In this document: piece after piece, positions 7,996-16,072 of the stretch | How the letters are laid out: each line of letters begins with the position of its first letter | Position numbering within the stretch: the first letter of the stretch is position 1 | NCBI RefSeq assembly: GCF_030269645.1 | Contig: NZ_BSTR01000046.1 | Location: 1 to 62,090 of the forward strand | Origin: Actinokineospora sp. NBRC 105648 | GTDB taxonomy: Bacteria > Actinomycetota > Actinomycetes > Mycobacteriales > Pseudonocardiaceae | Length of the DNA stretch: 62,090 bases | Direction: 5' to 3' | The notes under the pieces: model-generated | Database searches by the model: none | What the model was told of the DNA's origin: nothing | The model's input: the letters and a program-made list of their open reading frames with translations, nothing else | Made by a program: the position numbers and the translations under genes

Positions 7996-8925
7996 GTGCG
8001 CACCGCGGACTCCCGGGCGGCACCGGTCCTGCTCGACGGGGGCGTCGCGACCGACCTGCAACGCGCCGGGGTCGCGGTCCGCCCGCCGTGGTGGACGAGC
8101 GCCGCGCTGCGCACCGAGGCGCATCGGCGGGTGCTGCGCGGCGTGCACGCCGCACACCTGGACGCCGGTGCCCGGGTGGTCACCGCCAACACCTTCCGCT
8201 GCCACGAGGCCACCCTGCGGCGGGCGGGCGCCGGGCCCGCCGAGCGGGTGGCCCTGGTCGGCACCGCGGTCCGGCTCGCCCAGCAGGCCCGCACCGAGAC
8301 CGGCGCGGCCGCGCTGGTGGCGGGCTCGCTGGCGCCGGTGGCCGACTGCTACCGGCCCGACCTCGTGCCGCCCGAGGTCGAGCTGCGCACCCAGCACGGC
8401 ACGCTGGCCGCCGACCTGGTCCGCGCCGGGGTCGACCTGGTGCTGGTGGAGACGATGAACACGCTGCGCGAGGCCCGGGTCGCGCTGGCCGCCGCGCTCG
8501 CGGTCGGCGCCCGCGCCTGGGTCTCCTTCGTCTGCCGCGCCGACGCCCGGCTGCTCTCCGGCGAGCCGCTCGGGGTCGCCGCGCGGGCCGTGGAGCGCGA
8601 CGGCGCCGAGACGGTCCTGGTCAACTGCGGCACGCCGGCGGACACCACGCGGTGCCTGGCCGAGCTCACCGAGTGCTGCGCCGGGCCGATCGGCGCCTAC
8701 CCCAACATCGAGGACCGCGCGGGCCTGGCCGACGGCGCGCACGTCGATCGGCCCGTGCCACCCGCACTGTCCCCTGTGGACTTCGCGGACCTGCTGGCGG
8801 GCTGGCACACCCGGTTCCGGCCCGCGGTCCTCGGCGGCTGCTGCGGCACCTCCCCCGCCCACCTGCGCGCCGCCTCGGCGCGCCTGCGCCCCACCGAACC
8901 CGCGTCCCCGGAGGCCCGCACGTGA
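7996..8925 (+). CDS. Homocysteine S-methyltransferase family protein
   Basis: The 309-residue protein begins with the typical LLDGGVATDLQRAG. It contains ARVVTANTFRC and DLVLVETMNTLREARVAL, and has the three zinc-binding cysteines of the family: Cys211 in VLVNCGTP and Cys282-Cys283 in GGCCGTSP. Family members (MmuM, yeast Mht1/Sam4, the BHMT/MetH domain) transfer a methyl group from S-methylmethionine, SAM or betaine to homocysteine or another thiol or selenol. Because all metal ligands are kept, it is probably active. Here it could regenerate methionine for the cluster's methyltransferases or methylate a thiol intermediate (inference). GTG start two bases after the previous stop; the GTGA overlap with the EF-hand gene suggests coupling. 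Confidence 0.85.
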   Translation: MRTADSRAAPVLLDGGVATDLQRAGVAVRPPWWTSAALRTEAHRRVLRGVHAAHLDAGARVVTANTFRCHEATLRRAGAGPAERVALVGTAVRLAQQARTETGAAALVAGSLAPVADCYRPDLVPPEVELRTQHGTLAADLVRAGVDLVLVETMNTLREARVALAAALAVGARAWVSFVCRADARLLSGEPLGVAARAVERDGAETVLVNCGTPADTTRCLAELTECCAGPIGAYPNIEDRAGLADGAHVDRPVPPALSPVDFADLLAGWHTRFRPAVLGGCCGTSPAHLRAASARLRPTEPASPEART

Positions 8926-9467
8926 CGACCCAGCAGCACCGCAACCTGGCGGCGATGTTCGAGATCTTCGACGTCACGGCGGACGGCTACCTGACCGTGG
9001 ACGACTTCGCCGCCCACGCCAAGAGCACCTGCGGCGCCCTGCGGCTGGCCGACGGGTCGCCGCACTGGACCACCATCCACACCGCGCTCGACGCCTGGTG
9101 GGAGCACCTGCGCGCGCACTGGGGCGACGACGACCGGATCCCGACCCCGGTCTGCGTGACGATCATGGCCGAGGAACTCGTCGACGACCCGGTGTTCTTC
9201 GACGCCACGGTGGGACCGATCGCCCGCACGGTCTTCCAGGTCCTCGACGCCGACGGCGACGAGTCGATCACCGCGGCCGAGTACACCGCGGTCTACCTCG
9301 CCTCCGGGCTCACCGAGGAGATCGCGCTCGGCGCCTTCGCCCAGATCGACGCCGACGGCGACGGCCGGATCGACACCGGGGAGTTCGTCGCGGTGGTGCG
9401 CGAGGCGTTCACCTCCACCGACCCGGACGCCCCCGGCGCCTGGTTCTTCGGCGTGCGCCCGTCCTGA
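8922..9467 (+). CDS. EF-hand calcium-binding protein (1)
   Basis: The 181-residue protein has EF-hand loops. The two C-terminal ones are near-canonical: DADGDESITAAEY and DADGDGRIDTGEF. The N-terminal FDVTADGYLTVDDF is weaker. This matches actinobacterial calmodulin-like proteins (CabB/CasA type) that bind Ca2+ in the cytosol. It overlaps the stop of the homocysteine methyltransferase gene, and a second EF-hand gene starts 39 bases after it. EF-hand genes inside a small-molecule locus are unusual; possible roles are Ca2+ buffering, sensing, or a calcium-dependent partner for one of the enzymes (inference). Start chosen: GTG at 8922. Confidence 0.88.
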   Translation: MTTQQHRNLAAMFEIFDVTADGYLTVDDFAAHAKSTCGALRLADGSPHWTTIHTALDAWWEHLRAHWGDDDRIPTPVCVTIMAEELVDDPVFFDATVGPIARTVFQVLDADGDESITAAEYTAVYLASGLTEEIALGAFAQIDADGDGRIDTGEFVAVVREAFTSTDPDAPGAWFFGVRPS

Positions 9468-9506
9468 TGGCGCGCCGAGCACGGAGAAGTCACGAATGGA
9501 GTAGAG

Positions 9507-10043
9507 ATGGCCACTGATCTGCAGCGACGCAAGTACGAGAAGGCCTTCGACCGGTTCGACGTGAACCGCGACGGGGTCCTGCAGCGCAACGACATCACCG
9601 CCACGGCGAAGATCTGGTGCGAGACCTTCGACGTGCGGCCGGAGTCGGAGGAGGGCAACCGGATCACCGGGCTGGCGGACAAGCTGTGGGACGACATCCT
9701 GGCCGCGACCGACACCGACCAGGGCGGCACGGTGTCCAAGGACGAGTGGACCACGGCGATGGAGCGGCCGGACTTCGTGGAGAAGGTGGCGCTGCCGTTC
9801 GCGCTCGCGGTGTTCGACATCGCCGACAGCGACAACAGCGGCAGGCTCAGCGTCAACGAGATGATCGCCGCGCAGAGCCGCTCCGGGATCAGCGAGGACG
9901 AGACCCGGCGGATGTTCGACGCCCTCGACGCCGACAGCGACGGCGAGGTGCACCGCGACGAGTACGCCGCGGCGATCCGCGAGTTCTACCTCAGCGACGA
10001 CCCGAACGCCGTCGGCAACCTCATGGTGGGCGACCTGTCCTGA
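9507..10043 (+). CDS. EF-hand calcium-binding protein (2)
   Basis: The 178-residue protein has four EF-hand-like loops, FDVNRDGVLQRNDI, TDTDQGGTVSKDEW, ADSDNSGRLSVNEM and LDADSDGEVHRDEY. Its overall length is like the classical sarcoplasmic-calcium-binding-protein relatives of actinomycetes. It is paralogous to the upstream gene. It is the last gene of the plus-strand run that begins at 7115 and is followed by a strong hairpin before a convergent methyltransferase gene. ATG start with GGAGTAGAG upstream. Cytosolic; no signal peptide seen. Confidence 0.9.
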   Translation: MATDLQRRKYEKAFDRFDVNRDGVLQRNDITATAKIWCETFDVRPESEEGNRITGLADKLWDDILAATDTDQGGTVSKDEWTTAMERPDFVEKVALPFALAVFDIADSDNSGRLSVNEMIAAQSRSGISEDETRRMFDALDADSDGEVHRDEYAAAIREFYLSDDPNAVGNLMVGDLS

Positions 10044-10053
10044 AGCAGGAGCC

Positions 10054-10090
10054 GGACTCCTGTCGTGGCCCGAACCCACGGCAGGAGTCC
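10054..10090. terminator. Bidirectional hairpin between convergent genes
   Basis: The 15-base arms GGACTCCTGTCGTGG and CCACGGCAGGAGTCC pair with one G-T type mismatch around a seven-base loop. It lies between the convergent ends of the EF-hand gene (10043) and the minus-strand methyltransferase (10106). No U-tract follows, as is common in actinomycetes. Confidence 0.75.
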
Positions 10091-10105
10091 ACTGTCGACG
10101 GTGCG

Positions 10106-10972
10106 TCAGCCCGCGCGGACGCCGGTGGTGATCAGGGTCTCGCCCGTCATCACCACCGGTCCGTCCGGGAAGGCCGACCGCAGCTCGGCGATGGCGTCCG
10201 CGCGGATCGCCGCGCGCAGGTCCGGGCCGATCGAGCGCAGCAGCAGGATGAACGGCCCGGCGGCCTGCTCGCACACGTCCCAGTACTCCTCGGCGCTGCC
10301 CGCGCCGACGATCGGGTGGTCGGCCACCTCGGTCATCACCTCGACGAACCCGGCGGCGGTGTAGAGCGCCTCCAGCTCGGCGGGCTCGGAGAGCGAGACG
10401 GTGCCCGGCACGTCCGGGTCGGGATCCGGGATCAGCGTGGGCATGTCGATGTGCCGGGCCACCACGTCCTCCAGCAACCGCAACGAAGTGCACCGCTGCG
10501 GTGAGCCGACCGTCATCGCCACCAACCGCCCACCCGGCCGCAGCGCCTCGTGCAGCGCGGCCACCGCGCGCCCGGGCTCGACCATGTACTGCAACCCGGC
10601 CCGGCAGGTCGCCGCGTCGAAACTGCCCGCCGGCACCCCGAGCTCGTACTCGCTCGGCACCTCCCGGAAGTCCACTGTGGTCAGTCCATGCGCGTCCGCC
10701 CAGGCCCGTGCCCCGGCCACCATGTCCGCCGAGATGTCCAGGCCCAGCACGAAACCGGTCGGCCCCACCGCCTCGGCCAACTGCGCCACCGGAACCCCGA
10801 CGCCGCAGGCGAGGTCCACCACCCGATCACCCGCCCGCGGCCGGACCAGTTCCACCATCCGCCGCGCGCTCGGGACCGCCGCGTCGGCGAAGTTCGCCCG
10901 GTACTTCACCCAGCCCACAGCGGAGAGCTGCCACTCCTCGCGCTTGTCCGCCCGCAGTGCCGCCACGCTCAT
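10106..10972 (-). CDS. Class I SAM-dependent methyltransferase
   Basis: The 288-residue protein has SAM motif VVDLACGVGVPVAQLAEAVG, the acidic segment VLGLDISADMVAGARAWA and the typical LHEALRPGGRLVAMTVG. It is of the same UbiE-like type as the gene at 7115 and is likely a small-molecule N-, O- or C-methyltransferase. It is read divergently from the HxlR regulator at 11112, with a 139-base spacer that contains candidate operator site B, so the regulator may control it too. ATG start at 10972. Confidence 0.85.
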   Translation of the reverse strand: MSVAALRADKREEWQLSAVGWVKYRANFADAAVPSARRMVELVRPRAGDRVVDLACGVGVPVAQLAEAVGPTGFVLGLDISADMVAGARAWADAHGLTTVDFREVPSEYELGVPAGSFDAATCRAGLQYMVEPGRAVAALHEALRPGGRLVAMTVGSPQRCTSLRLLEDVVARHIDMPTLIPDPDPDVPGTVSLSEPAELEALYTAAGFVEVMTEVADHPIVGAGSAEEYWDVCEQAAGPFILLLRSIGPDLRAAIRADAIAELRSAFPDGPVVMTGETLITTGVRAG

Positions 10973-11044
10973 CCGCTTCCTCCATCGGGGTTCTTCATCG
11001 CCGGATCGGGGCCCGGAAGGTCGACGGGCCAGGCAGATGCCTTA

Positions 11045-11064
11045 TATACTTCGGAAAACTACAC
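11045..11064 (+). promoter_or_regulatory. Candidate HxlR operator, site B (autoregulatory)
   Basis: The sequence TATACTTCGGAAAACTACAC lies about 50 bases before the HxlR start, in the divergent spacer shared with the methyltransferase. It shares ACTT-n-GGAAA with site C. The TATACT within it is also a good -10 box for the regulator gene, so binding would overlap the promoter. The regulator assignment is inference. Confidence 0.45.
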
Positions 11065-11111
11065 CCTTGTGCCGTGCGGCGGAACTGTCCCGGCCGGGCG
11101 GAGAGGGACGG

Positions 11112-11765
11112 ATGGCCATCAGGCGCGACTACGAACGGGACTGCGGCCTGGCGGTCGGCCTCGGCGTGATCGGTGAACGCTGGACCCTGCTCGTGGTCCG
11201 CGAACTGCTCATCGGCCCGGCCCGGTTCACCGCGCTGCTGGCCAACATGCCCGGTATCGGCCCGAACCTGCTCTCCGACCGCCTCAGAACCCTGGCGGGC
11301 CACGGCGTCGTGGAACGCGTCCCCATCCCCGGCGACGGCCGCGCCACCCGCTACCAGCTCACCGAACTGGGCGAACAACTACGCCACCCACTCCTCGCCC
11401 TGGCCCGCTGGGGCCTGGGCTTCCTCCGCGACGACGACCGAGCAGGCACCACCCGCGCCGAGTGGGGATTCCTGGCGGTGCAGTCGATGATCTCCCGGGA
11501 CGCGGTACCGGAGGTGGACGACACCTACGAGTTCCGCGTGGACCAGCAGTCCTTCGTCATCGAGATCCGCGCGGGCGACGTCCGCTTCGCCCGGGGCACA
11601 GCAACAACAGCCCCGGACATGACGGTCGAATGCGACGCCGACACCTTCATCCGAGTAGGCGCCAGACTGTTGTCACCAGCCGAGGCGGTCGTGGGCGGCC
11701 AGGTCCGCATCACCGGCGACCCCCACGCCGCACAGCGGTGCATACAACTACTGGGCCTCAGCTGA
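11112..11765 (+). CDS. HxlR-family transcriptional regulator with C-terminal SCP2-like domain
   Basis: The 217-residue protein has an N-terminal HxlR winged helix. It runs CGLAVGLGVIGERWTLLVVRELLIGPARF, then LLSDRLRTLAGHGVVER and the wing GDGRATRYQLTELG (residues about 8-90). The C-terminal 100 residues resemble the SCP2 sterol-carrier-like domain often fused to actinobacterial HxlR proteins, a possible ligand pocket. HxlR proteins usually bind inverted or direct repeats near their own promoter, and some respond to electrophiles or metabolites through a conserved cysteine (Cys near residue 8). It lies in the middle of the metabolite locus and is the only regulator there, so it is the likely cluster regulator. 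ATG start with GAGAGGGAC upstream. Confidence 0.9.
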   Translation: MAIRRDYERDCGLAVGLGVIGERWTLLVVRELLIGPARFTALLANMPGIGPNLLSDRLRTLAGHGVVERVPIPGDGRATRYQLTELGEQLRHPLLALARWGLGFLRDDDRAGTTRAEWGFLAVQSMISRDAVPEVDDTYEFRVDQQSFVIEIRAGDVRFARGTATTAPDMTVECDADTFIRVGARLLSPAEAVVGGQVRITGDPHAAQRCIQLLGLS

Positions 11766-11888
11766 CCCCGCCCCACCCCACTCCCACCAACCCGCACACC
11801 GACACACCATCCCCCGGCAACCGACCCCCGCCCGGCAGCCCGTAGTCACACTTGGCGTAGGGGAAGCAGGAGCAGACAGGACACCACG
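11766..11888 (+). repeat. Gap with partial copy of the 21.6-kb repeat
   Basis: The first 70 bases are C-rich low-complexity sequence. Positions 11838-11874 read GCCCGTAGTCACACTTGGCG and then TAGGGGAAGCAGGA. Nearly the same string (A for C, T for C) occurs at 21635-21671, where it follows a 25-bp palindrome. Here only the end of the palindrome arm is left. It ends 14 bases before the ATP-grasp start and contributes the purine-rich leader AGGAGCAGACAGGA. Confidence 0.7.
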
Positions 11889-13106
11889 ATGCGCCCACTC
11901 CTCATCCTGGTAGGCATCGGCTACGAACCCCACCGCGGCTACCTACTCCGCTCCATAGCCCACACCACCGACGTCTGGCTACTCGACCACAACCCCCCAA
12001 CCTGGGAAACCCCCCACATCGTCGGCTGCACCCCCACCGACATCCGCAACGGCGAGAACATCCGAAAAGCAGCGGAAGACGTCGCGGCGAGGCACCAGGT
12101 CGACGGCATCCTGTGCTGGGACGAGCTCAAGATGGAGAACACCGCCCGGGTCGCCGAGAAGCTCAACCTCCCCGGCGTCCCCCCGGACACCATCGACCGC
12201 TGTCGGGACAAACACCGCACCCGCACCGCCCTCGACAACGCCGGAGTCCCCCAACCACGCTCGATCGCCGTCGACTCCCCCGCGGCCGCCGCCGCGGCCG
12301 CCGACCGAATCGGTTACCCCGTCGTCCTCAAACCGCGCGCCCTCGGCGCAAGCATGGGCGTAACGCTCGTGAAGGACCCAACCGACCTCGCCGACGCCTA
12401 CGCCCACACCCGCGCGCAAGAAGTCGACCAGGCACGGCACTACGACTTCGGTGTCCTGGTGGAAGAGTTCGCCGACGGCCCGGAGTTCAGCGTGGACTCC
12501 TGTGTGGTGGACGGCAAGGTCACCCCGCTCTTCCTGGCCCGCAAGACAAGCGGCTTCGCCCCGTACTTCGAGGAGGTCGGGCACACGGTCGACGGAGCCG
12601 ACCCCCTGCTGGCCGACCCGGACCTACGCACCCTGCTGGACACCGCGCACCGAGCGCTCGCCTTCGACTCCGGCATGACCCACATCGAGCTCCGCCACAC
12701 CGCCACCGGGTGGTCGGTCATCGAGGTGAACTGCCGGCTCGGCGGCGACCTCGTCCCGTTCCTCGGCCACGCCGCCACCGGCATCGACCCGGGTCAGGTT
12801 GCCGCCGCGGTGGCCTGCGGTCGGACACCGGACACCACCGCGACCAGGTCCACCGTCGCGGCCATCCGGTTCCTCTACCCGGATGCCGCGGTCACCGTCG
12901 ACGCGGTGCACATCGACGAATCCCTGCTGCCGAAGGGAATCCTGCTCGCCGCGCCGCTGGCGGAACCGGGCACCGAGGTGGCGCCGCCGCCGGCCGGGCA
13001 CGTGTGGGGCCGGTACGCGATGGTCGCCGCCACCGGCGCCACCGCGGCCGAGTGCCAGGCCACTGTGGACGCGGCGACCGGGGCGGTGTCGCTGGTCGCG
13101 CGCTGA
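11889..13106 (+). CDS. ATP-grasp carboxylate-amine ligase
   Basis: The 405-residue protein is an ATP-grasp enzyme. It has an N-terminal Rossmann-like part beginning LLILVGIGYEPHRGYLLRSI, a lid/central domain with DRCRDKHRTRTALDNAGVPQP, YPVVLKPRALGASMGV and VLVEEFADGPEFSVD, and the Mg2+ ligand motif VIEVNCRLGGDL. It is closest in style to L-amino acid ligases (BacD/RizA-like) that join two amino or carboxylic acids through an acyl phosphate. It may thus form the amide or dipeptide bond of the product (inference). ATG start with AGGACACC upstream. It follows the HxlR gene and precedes a promoter with a candidate operator. Confidence 0.85.
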   Translation: MRPLLILVGIGYEPHRGYLLRSIAHTTDVWLLDHNPPTWETPHIVGCTPTDIRNGENIRKAAEDVAARHQVDGILCWDELKMENTARVAEKLNLPGVPPDTIDRCRDKHRTRTALDNAGVPQPRSIAVDSPAAAAAAADRIGYPVVLKPRALGASMGVTLVKDPTDLADAYAHTRAQEVDQARHYDFGVLVEEFADGPEFSVDSCVVDGKVTPLFLARKTSGFAPYFEEVGHTVDGADPLLADPDLRTLLDTAHRALAFDSGMTHIELRHTATGWSVIEVNCRLGGDLVPFLGHAATGIDPGQVAAAVACGRTPDTTATRSTVAAIRFLYPDAAVTVDAVHIDESLLPKGILLAAPLAEPGTEVAPPPAGHVWGRYAMVAATGATAAECQATVDAATGAVSLVAR

Positions 13107-13132
13107 GCGGGCGGGTCCGCGCCGACTGGGCA

Positions 13133-13161
13133 TTGACTCTTACTTAGGAAATATATAGTGT
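13133..13161 (+). promoter_or_regulatory. Promoter with candidate HxlR operator, site C
   Basis: TTGACT (13133-13138) and TAGTGT (13156-13161) are 17 bases apart, a good -35/-10 pair. The candidate operator TACTTAGGAAATATATAGTG (13141-13160) fills the spacer and the -10, the usual place for repression. It shares CTTAGGA-n-A and TATAGT with site D. The unusually AT-rich sequence stands out from its surroundings. Confidence 0.6.
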
Positions 13162-13197
13162 CATTGTCGAGACGCTCGCCCGGCGCAGTCCGCTCAC

Positions 13198-13213
13198 CGG
13201 TGGTCGACCACCG
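13198..13213. promoter_or_regulatory. Perfect 16-bp palindrome in the 5' leader
   Basis: CGGTGGTCGACCACCG is a perfect palindrome 28 bases before the start at 13242, inside the predicted leader transcript. It could be a second operator or a small RNA hairpin near the ribosome binding site. No protein is assigned. Confidence 0.4.
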
Positions 13214-13241
13214 CTCCCCACTTCCCCACTGGAGGACATCC

Positions 13242-14438
13242 GTGGAACGGGAAACCTACGAGTCGCTCAACCTCGCACCGAAGCCGATCCGACCGCACAT
13301 CCTGGCGGCGGCCACGATCGTCTACGGCGACGACTACTACAACGGCAAGCGGGAGACGATCAACCTCTCCGGCTTTGTGCAGATGAACAAGTGGCCGATG
13401 CCCGGCTTCGAGCACCGGGTGGACGACAAGGGCCGGGCGACCTTCGACACCGAGCTGATCAGCGCCCCCGAGGTCGGCATCAAGGGCTTCAGCTACGAGC
13501 TCAACGACCGGATCCAGATCCTGTCGAACCCGCTGCTGCCCAACACCGGCCACGTGCGCCAGATCGCGCCGGGCAAGAACTTCCCGGCCGAGTTCCACAT
13601 CCAGCGCTTCGGCATCCTGGAGACCAGCACGCTGCGCCTGGTGCACCGCAACGTCATCGACATCTACGGCGTGGTCGACGCCATCCCGCCGTTCAAGAAG
13701 CCGCTCACCGGCGGCTACCTCGGCGTGCCGCGCGGCGACCAGCCGATCGAGCTGGTGCAGGCGCCCAACGTGGTGCGCGGCACCACGCTGCCCGAGGCCT
13801 GGTACCCCTCGACCGAGGACAACCGGTCGATCGGGATCACCCCCACGGTGTTCTTCGCCGACAGCCCGGCGGCCTGCATGTCCATGCTGGTCGACCCGTC
13901 GATGATCATCCAGACCTCCACCGAGGCCACGCTGACCCTCGAGGTCGGCGGGCGCACGGTCAAGGTCGAGCTGGCGGGCAGCCACGCGCTGGCCGCGGGC
14001 ATGGAGATCCTGCTGTTCGGGCCGGAGAAGCACGACGAGGGCACCGGGGTGCTGGCCCAGATCGCCCGGGTGGCCATGGTCGGCGAGTGCGCCGAGCTCG
14101 GCGGCCGGGTGATGCTGCGGGCGAGCTGGCCCAAGCCCTCGGGCGGCACCCTGGGCGAGGGCACCGAGGACTCGCTCTCCCGGGTCAAGTTCCCCGGCGA
14201 GCTGCACTTCGACGCCGAGTTCGACCTGGTCACCCCGAACGAGGTGCTCTACGCCACCAGCCCGGTGCACCTCTCGGGCAGCCTGCGCGACCTCGACCCG
14301 CAGGGCACCGGCCTGAGCATGTCCGGGCCGGGCACCGCGCTGGTGACCACCTCGGACACCCAGCGGGCCCGGATCACCGGTCTCACGCTGGCGATGCGCG
14401 AGTCCATCGTCGGCCAGCACGCCAACGTCAACGCCTGA
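13242..14438 (+). CDS. Unrecognised 398-residue protein of the metabolite locus
   Basis: I do not recognise this family. The GTG at 13242 has GGAGGA with ideal spacing; an upstream GTG at 13158 lies inside the promoter and is unlikely. The protein has no signal peptide or membrane segment and is rich in short strands, for example TINLSGFVQMNKWPMPGFEH, EVGIKGFSYELNDRIQILSN, RLVHRNVIDIYGVVDAIPPF and STEATLTLEVGGRTVKVELA. Such alternating hydrophobic strands suggest an all-beta fold. It is preceded by the best promoter of the locus and followed by a strong terminator, so it is its own transcription unit under the candidate HxlR operator. It could be a binding protein, a structural protein or a new enzyme. 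Confidence 0.75.
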   Translation: MERETYESLNLAPKPIRPHILAAATIVYGDDYYNGKRETINLSGFVQMNKWPMPGFEHRVDDKGRATFDTELISAPEVGIKGFSYELNDRIQILSNPLLPNTGHVRQIAPGKNFPAEFHIQRFGILETSTLRLVHRNVIDIYGVVDAIPPFKKPLTGGYLGVPRGDQPIELVQAPNVVRGTTLPEAWYPSTEDNRSIGITPTVFFADSPAACMSMLVDPSMIIQTSTEATLTLEVGGRTVKVELAGSHALAAGMEILLFGPEKHDEGTGVLAQIARVAMVGECAELGGRVMLRASWPKPSGGTLGEGTEDSLSRVKFPGELHFDAEFDLVTPNEVLYATSPVHLSGSLRDLDPQGTGLSMSGPGTALVTTSDTQRARITGLTLAMRESIVGQHANVNA

Positions 14439-14461
14439 CCGCACGGCAGACGAGTCCGCCT

Positions 14462-14492
14462 CTTCCGGACCCCACGCACCGGGGTCCGGAAG
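14462..14492 (+). terminator. Intrinsic-type hairpin after the 398-residue gene
   Basis: Twelve-base perfect arms CTTCCGGACCCC and GGGGTCCGGAAG enclose the loop ACGCACC, 24 bases after the stop at 14438. It is followed by GGGCTTTCC. The next gene starts at 14521, so some read-through is possible. Confidence 0.8.
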
Positions 14493-14520
14493 GGGCTTTC
14501 CAGCGCCCGGGGAGTCGGTT

Positions 14521-15411
14521 GTGGACAGTCGCTCGCTGGTGATGCACCAGGCCATGCTCGCCGACCGGGTCCGGCTGCGCGCCTACGACCGGGCGCTGGC
14601 GCACGCCGTGCGACCGGGCGACACCGTGCTCGACGTCGGCGCCGGGCTGCTGGCGCTGGGCATGATGGCGCTGCGGCACGGCGCCGCGCACGTGTACGCG
14701 GTGGAGGGCGATCCGGTCACCGCGGCGGTGGCGGCCCGGATCGCCGACGACAACGGGCTCAGCGGCAAGCTCACCGTGCTCCACGGCGACGCCCGCACCG
14801 TCGAGCTGCCGACCCGGGTAGACGTGATCGTCGCCGAGCTGATGGGCAACATCGGCCCGGAGGAGGAGATGCCGGAGATCCTGGCCGCGGTGGCCAGGCG
14901 GTCGCTGGCCCCCGGCGGGCGCGTGGTGCCGCAGCGGCTGACAACCACGCTCACCGCGATCGAGTTCGACGGCGAGGGCTGGGGCCTGTGGAGCGGCGAC
15001 GCGCTGGGCTACCGGCTCGACGCCGTCCAGGAGTACAGCGAACCGGCCGCCCACCTGCACTTCTTCCAACGCGAACCGCGTGCGCTCAGCGCCCCCGTGC
15101 CGATCGGCGACAGCAACCTGGGCGCCTCGGCGCACGGGGTCACCGCGGCGGCGCGCAAGCTCCGGATCACCCGGCCGGGCACCCTGCACGCGGTCATGGG
15201 CTCGTTCACCGCGACCCTGGCCCCCGGGGTCACCCTGTCGAACTTCCCCTCCTACCCCGGGTGCAACTGGGGCGTGTGGATCTGGCCGCTGCGGCACACC
15301 GCCGTCGAGGCAGGCGACGTGCTGCGCGCCCGGGTGCTGGTCCCGGAGAACGTGCGGGTGGCCACGGACTGGCGCCTGGAGTGCGGGATCAGCAGGCGGG
15401 GGGCGTCGTGA
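14521..15411 (+). CDS. PRMT-like SAM-dependent methyltransferase
   Basis: The 296-residue protein has a SAM site DTVLDVGAGLLALGMMALRH and the acidic VYAVEGDPVT. It then has VDVIVAELMGNIGPEEEMPE, which looks like the double-E region of protein arginine methyltransferases (usually SExMGxxLxxExM). A C-terminal beta-rich part follows, running to CNWGVWIWPLRH, like the PRMT beta-barrel. Bacterial members of this fold methylate either arginine or guanidine groups in peptides or small molecules. GTG start with GGGGAG upstream. The stop overlaps the GTG of the second propeller gene by four bases, linking the two. The acceptor may be an arginine-like residue in the product or in a partner protein (inference). 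Confidence 0.75.
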   Translation: MDSRSLVMHQAMLADRVRLRAYDRALAHAVRPGDTVLDVGAGLLALGMMALRHGAAHVYAVEGDPVTAAVAARIADDNGLSGKLTVLHGDARTVELPTRVDVIVAELMGNIGPEEEMPEILAAVARRSLAPGGRVVPQRLTTTLTAIEFDGEGWGLWSGDALGYRLDAVQEYSEPAAHLHFFQREPRALSAPVPIGDSNLGASAHGVTAAARKLRITRPGTLHAVMGSFTATLAPGVTLSNFPSYPGCNWGVWIWPLRHTAVEAGDVLRARVLVPENVRVATDWRLECGISRRGAS

Positions 15412-16046
15412 CCATCCTGGCGGGCATCGTGCGCGATCTGCCGGTGGAGGCGCTGAACCTGTGCGGGGTGACCTGGACCGGGGAGTTCCTCTGGTTCTCC
15501 GAGGCGTTCAGCGGGCGGATCACCGCCATCGACCCGGTCACCGGCGAGCTGGGCGGCGAGGTGGCCTGCGCCGACATCCGAGCGGACCTGACTACTGTGG
15601 ACGGTCAGCTGCTGCAGGTCGTCGGCGACCGGCACGACCTGCGGCTGCTCGACCCGGAGAGCGGCCGGGTGCTCGCCGAGTACCCGAACCCGCGCCCCGG
15701 CCACCAGCTCACCGGGCTGGAGGCCTGCCGCGACGGGCTCTGGCTCGGCTACGCCGACCTGCGGGTGCTCGACCTGCGCGACCGGCACGACTTCCGGCTG
15801 CTGGACTGCGTCCCGGTGCGCCGCGCGCCCTCGGGGCTGACGGTGTCCGATGGCTACGTCGTCTACGCCGACCGGCCGGGCGCGATGATCACCCTCGTGG
15901 ACACGGCGAAGCGCCGCGAACAGGTCGCCGTCCGGGTCTGGGGCAACCCGACCGGGCTGACCTGGGACGGCAGCCTGATCTGGTACTGCGACCACGCCAC
16001 CTTGCAGCTGCGGGCGGTGGAACTGCCCGGTTTCCAACGGTTCTGA
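15408..16046 (+). CDS. Five-repeat beta-propeller-like protein (2)
   Basis: The 212-residue protein is paralogous to the gene at 1479. Repeats include GVTWTGEFLWFSEAFSGRI, ADIRADLTTVDGQLLQ, LTGLEACRDGLWLGYADL, PSGLTVSDGYVVYADR and NPTGLTWDGSLIWYCD. Each copy has a W-D/T-G-x-x-W edge and a D-P-x-T/S-G turn. No signal peptide. Its GTG overlaps the stop of the PRMT-like gene, and a UbiB-like gene follows after 26 bases. Two such propellers in one locus suggest related binding partners or a heteromer; five blades of about 42 residues may require pairing to close a ring (inference). Confidence 0.7.
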   Translation: MTILAGIVRDLPVEALNLCGVTWTGEFLWFSEAFSGRITAIDPVTGELGGEVACADIRADLTTVDGQLLQVVGDRHDLRLLDPESGRVLAEYPNPRPGHQLTGLEACRDGLWLGYADLRVLDLRDRHDFRLLDCVPVRRAPSGLTVSDGYVVYADRPGAMITLVDTAKRREQVAVRVWGNPTGLTWDGSLIWYCDHATLQLRAVELPGFQRF

Positions 16047-16072
16047 CACTCCCCCGAGGTGGCGAGGTGCCG

